Assembly: GCF_900258035.1 (NCBI RefSeq)
Contig: NZ_OGTP01000002.1
Coordinates: forward strand, 62,001-126,000
Reading direction: 5' to 3'
DNA: 64,000 bases
DNA from: Caballeronia novacaledonica
GTDB taxonomy: Bacteria > Pseudomonadota > Gammaproteobacteria > Burkholderiales > Burkholderiaceae
The notes under the pieces were generated by a model, which saw only the letters and a list, made by a program, of their open reading frames with translations, had not been told where the DNA came from and searched no databases. The translations under genes and the position numbers were made by a program. The first letter of the stretch is position 1, and each line of letters starts with the position of its first letter. Positions 63,800 to 64,000 of this stretch are shown one piece after another.

Positions 63800-64000
63800 A
63801 AGCCGTCACGACGATCATCGGTCCGGCCGCGCCCCTCTTGCGCGATAACGTCGATACGGATCTCATCATTCGTATCGAACGTATTTCGCAACTGAAGCGC
63901 GGTCAACTCGGACCTTATTTGCTGGAGACATTGCGCTATCGCGGCAATGGACCGGAAAGCGGCGCGCGCGATGATTTCGTGCTGAATCAGCCGGTATTTA
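63796..64000 (+). CDS. 3-isopropylmalate dehydratase-like small subunit (LeuD paralogue), 3' end cut off
   Basis: The first 68 residues of a LeuD-type swivel subunit, running off the window end. The substrate-gate motif LLRDNVDTDLIIRIERISQL is visible, close to the DNVDTDQIIP pattern of LeuD. It overlaps the LeuC paralogue by 4 bp and completes a two-subunit hydratase. Confidence 0.85.
   Translation, partial: MKAVTTIIGPAAPLLRDNVDTDLIIRIERISQLKRGQLGPYLLETLRYRGNGPESGARDDFVLNQPVF

Noticed and set aside
62396-64000. Assignment as the leucine-biosynthesis leuCD
   Set aside because: No leuA or leuB is seen, the genes follow an ABC importer with 2-bp and 4-bp spacing, and an FCD-GntR regulator precedes them, so a catabolic paralogue is more likely.

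Overview
The window reads as chromosomal DNA of a Burkholderia sensu lato species (Paraburkholderia or Caballeronia type). The basis is very high GC with GC-rich third codon positions, long spurious open frames opposite real genes, the acetoacetate decarboxylase / 3-hydroxybutyrate dehydrogenase / patatin block, and families common in that group (DUF4148, DUF3331, DUF1839, many LysR and GntR regulators). The genus is inference. No rRNA, tRNA, CRISPR array, prophage or intact insertion sequence was seen.

Region by region. 1-2716: ketone-body/PHB-linked adc (cut by the window edge), bdhA and a patatin-like lipase. 2775-11229: small accessory genes, including a deletion scar joining the tails of a LysR gene and an MFS gene, two DUF4148 secreted proteins, a KfrA-like coiled-coil protein with 84-bp repeats, a NYN-domain protein, a decayed alpha/beta-hydrolase, an AraC regulator behind three stacked palindromes, and a DUF3331 protein. 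11313-13544: an MHYT-GGDEF-EAL c-di-GMP protein behind a consensus sigma-28 (FliA) promoter. 13566-18865: a tightly coupled MarR-FUSC-DUF1656-HlyD-OMF efflux operon on the minus strand. 18889-21060: a divergent ampR/ampC-like pair. 21326-22294: a Tat/lipoprotein-type ferritin-like protein.

22368-32355 is catabolic: LysR, a swivel-first aconitase-family hydratase and an MFS carrier, then a LysR gene divergent from a single-chain indolepyruvate ferredoxin oxidoreductase, then a D-galactose dehydrogenase, convergent with a GH2 beta-mannosidase-like enzyme (32352-34817). 34850-38461 is a compact operon (ACP, acyl-CoA dehydrogenase, a class-II aaRS-like amino acid:carrier-protein ligase, DUF1839) closed by a 16-bp-stem terminator; its metabolic product is unknown. 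38865-43540 holds YdcF, a WYL-like small protein in AT-rich DNA, a UvrA-like ATPase and two small hypothetical genes. 44108-50658 holds an FCD-GntR regulator, an sRNA-like intergenic unit, a glycosyltransferase/deacetylase pair, an alpha/beta-hydrolase, and a carbonic anhydrase/SulP pair.

50663-52806 is an ECF sigma factor flanked by an anti-sigma factor and a second membrane anti-sigma-like protein, with a candidate ECF promoter. 52833-57000 holds an O-methyltransferase, a LysR-type regulator with two HTH domains, a broken universal stress protein gene, an FCD-GntR regulator and a glutaredoxin-DinB fusion. 57142-64000 is a catabolic unit: LysR, FCD-GntR, an ABC importer (binding protein, ATPase, two permeases) and a LeuC/LeuD-type hydratase, the last cut by the window edge. 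The two aconitase-superfamily loci (about 23 kb and 62 kb) each lie downstream of a LysR gene of the same subfamily, which suggests two related hydroxy-acid or carboxylate catabolic modules.
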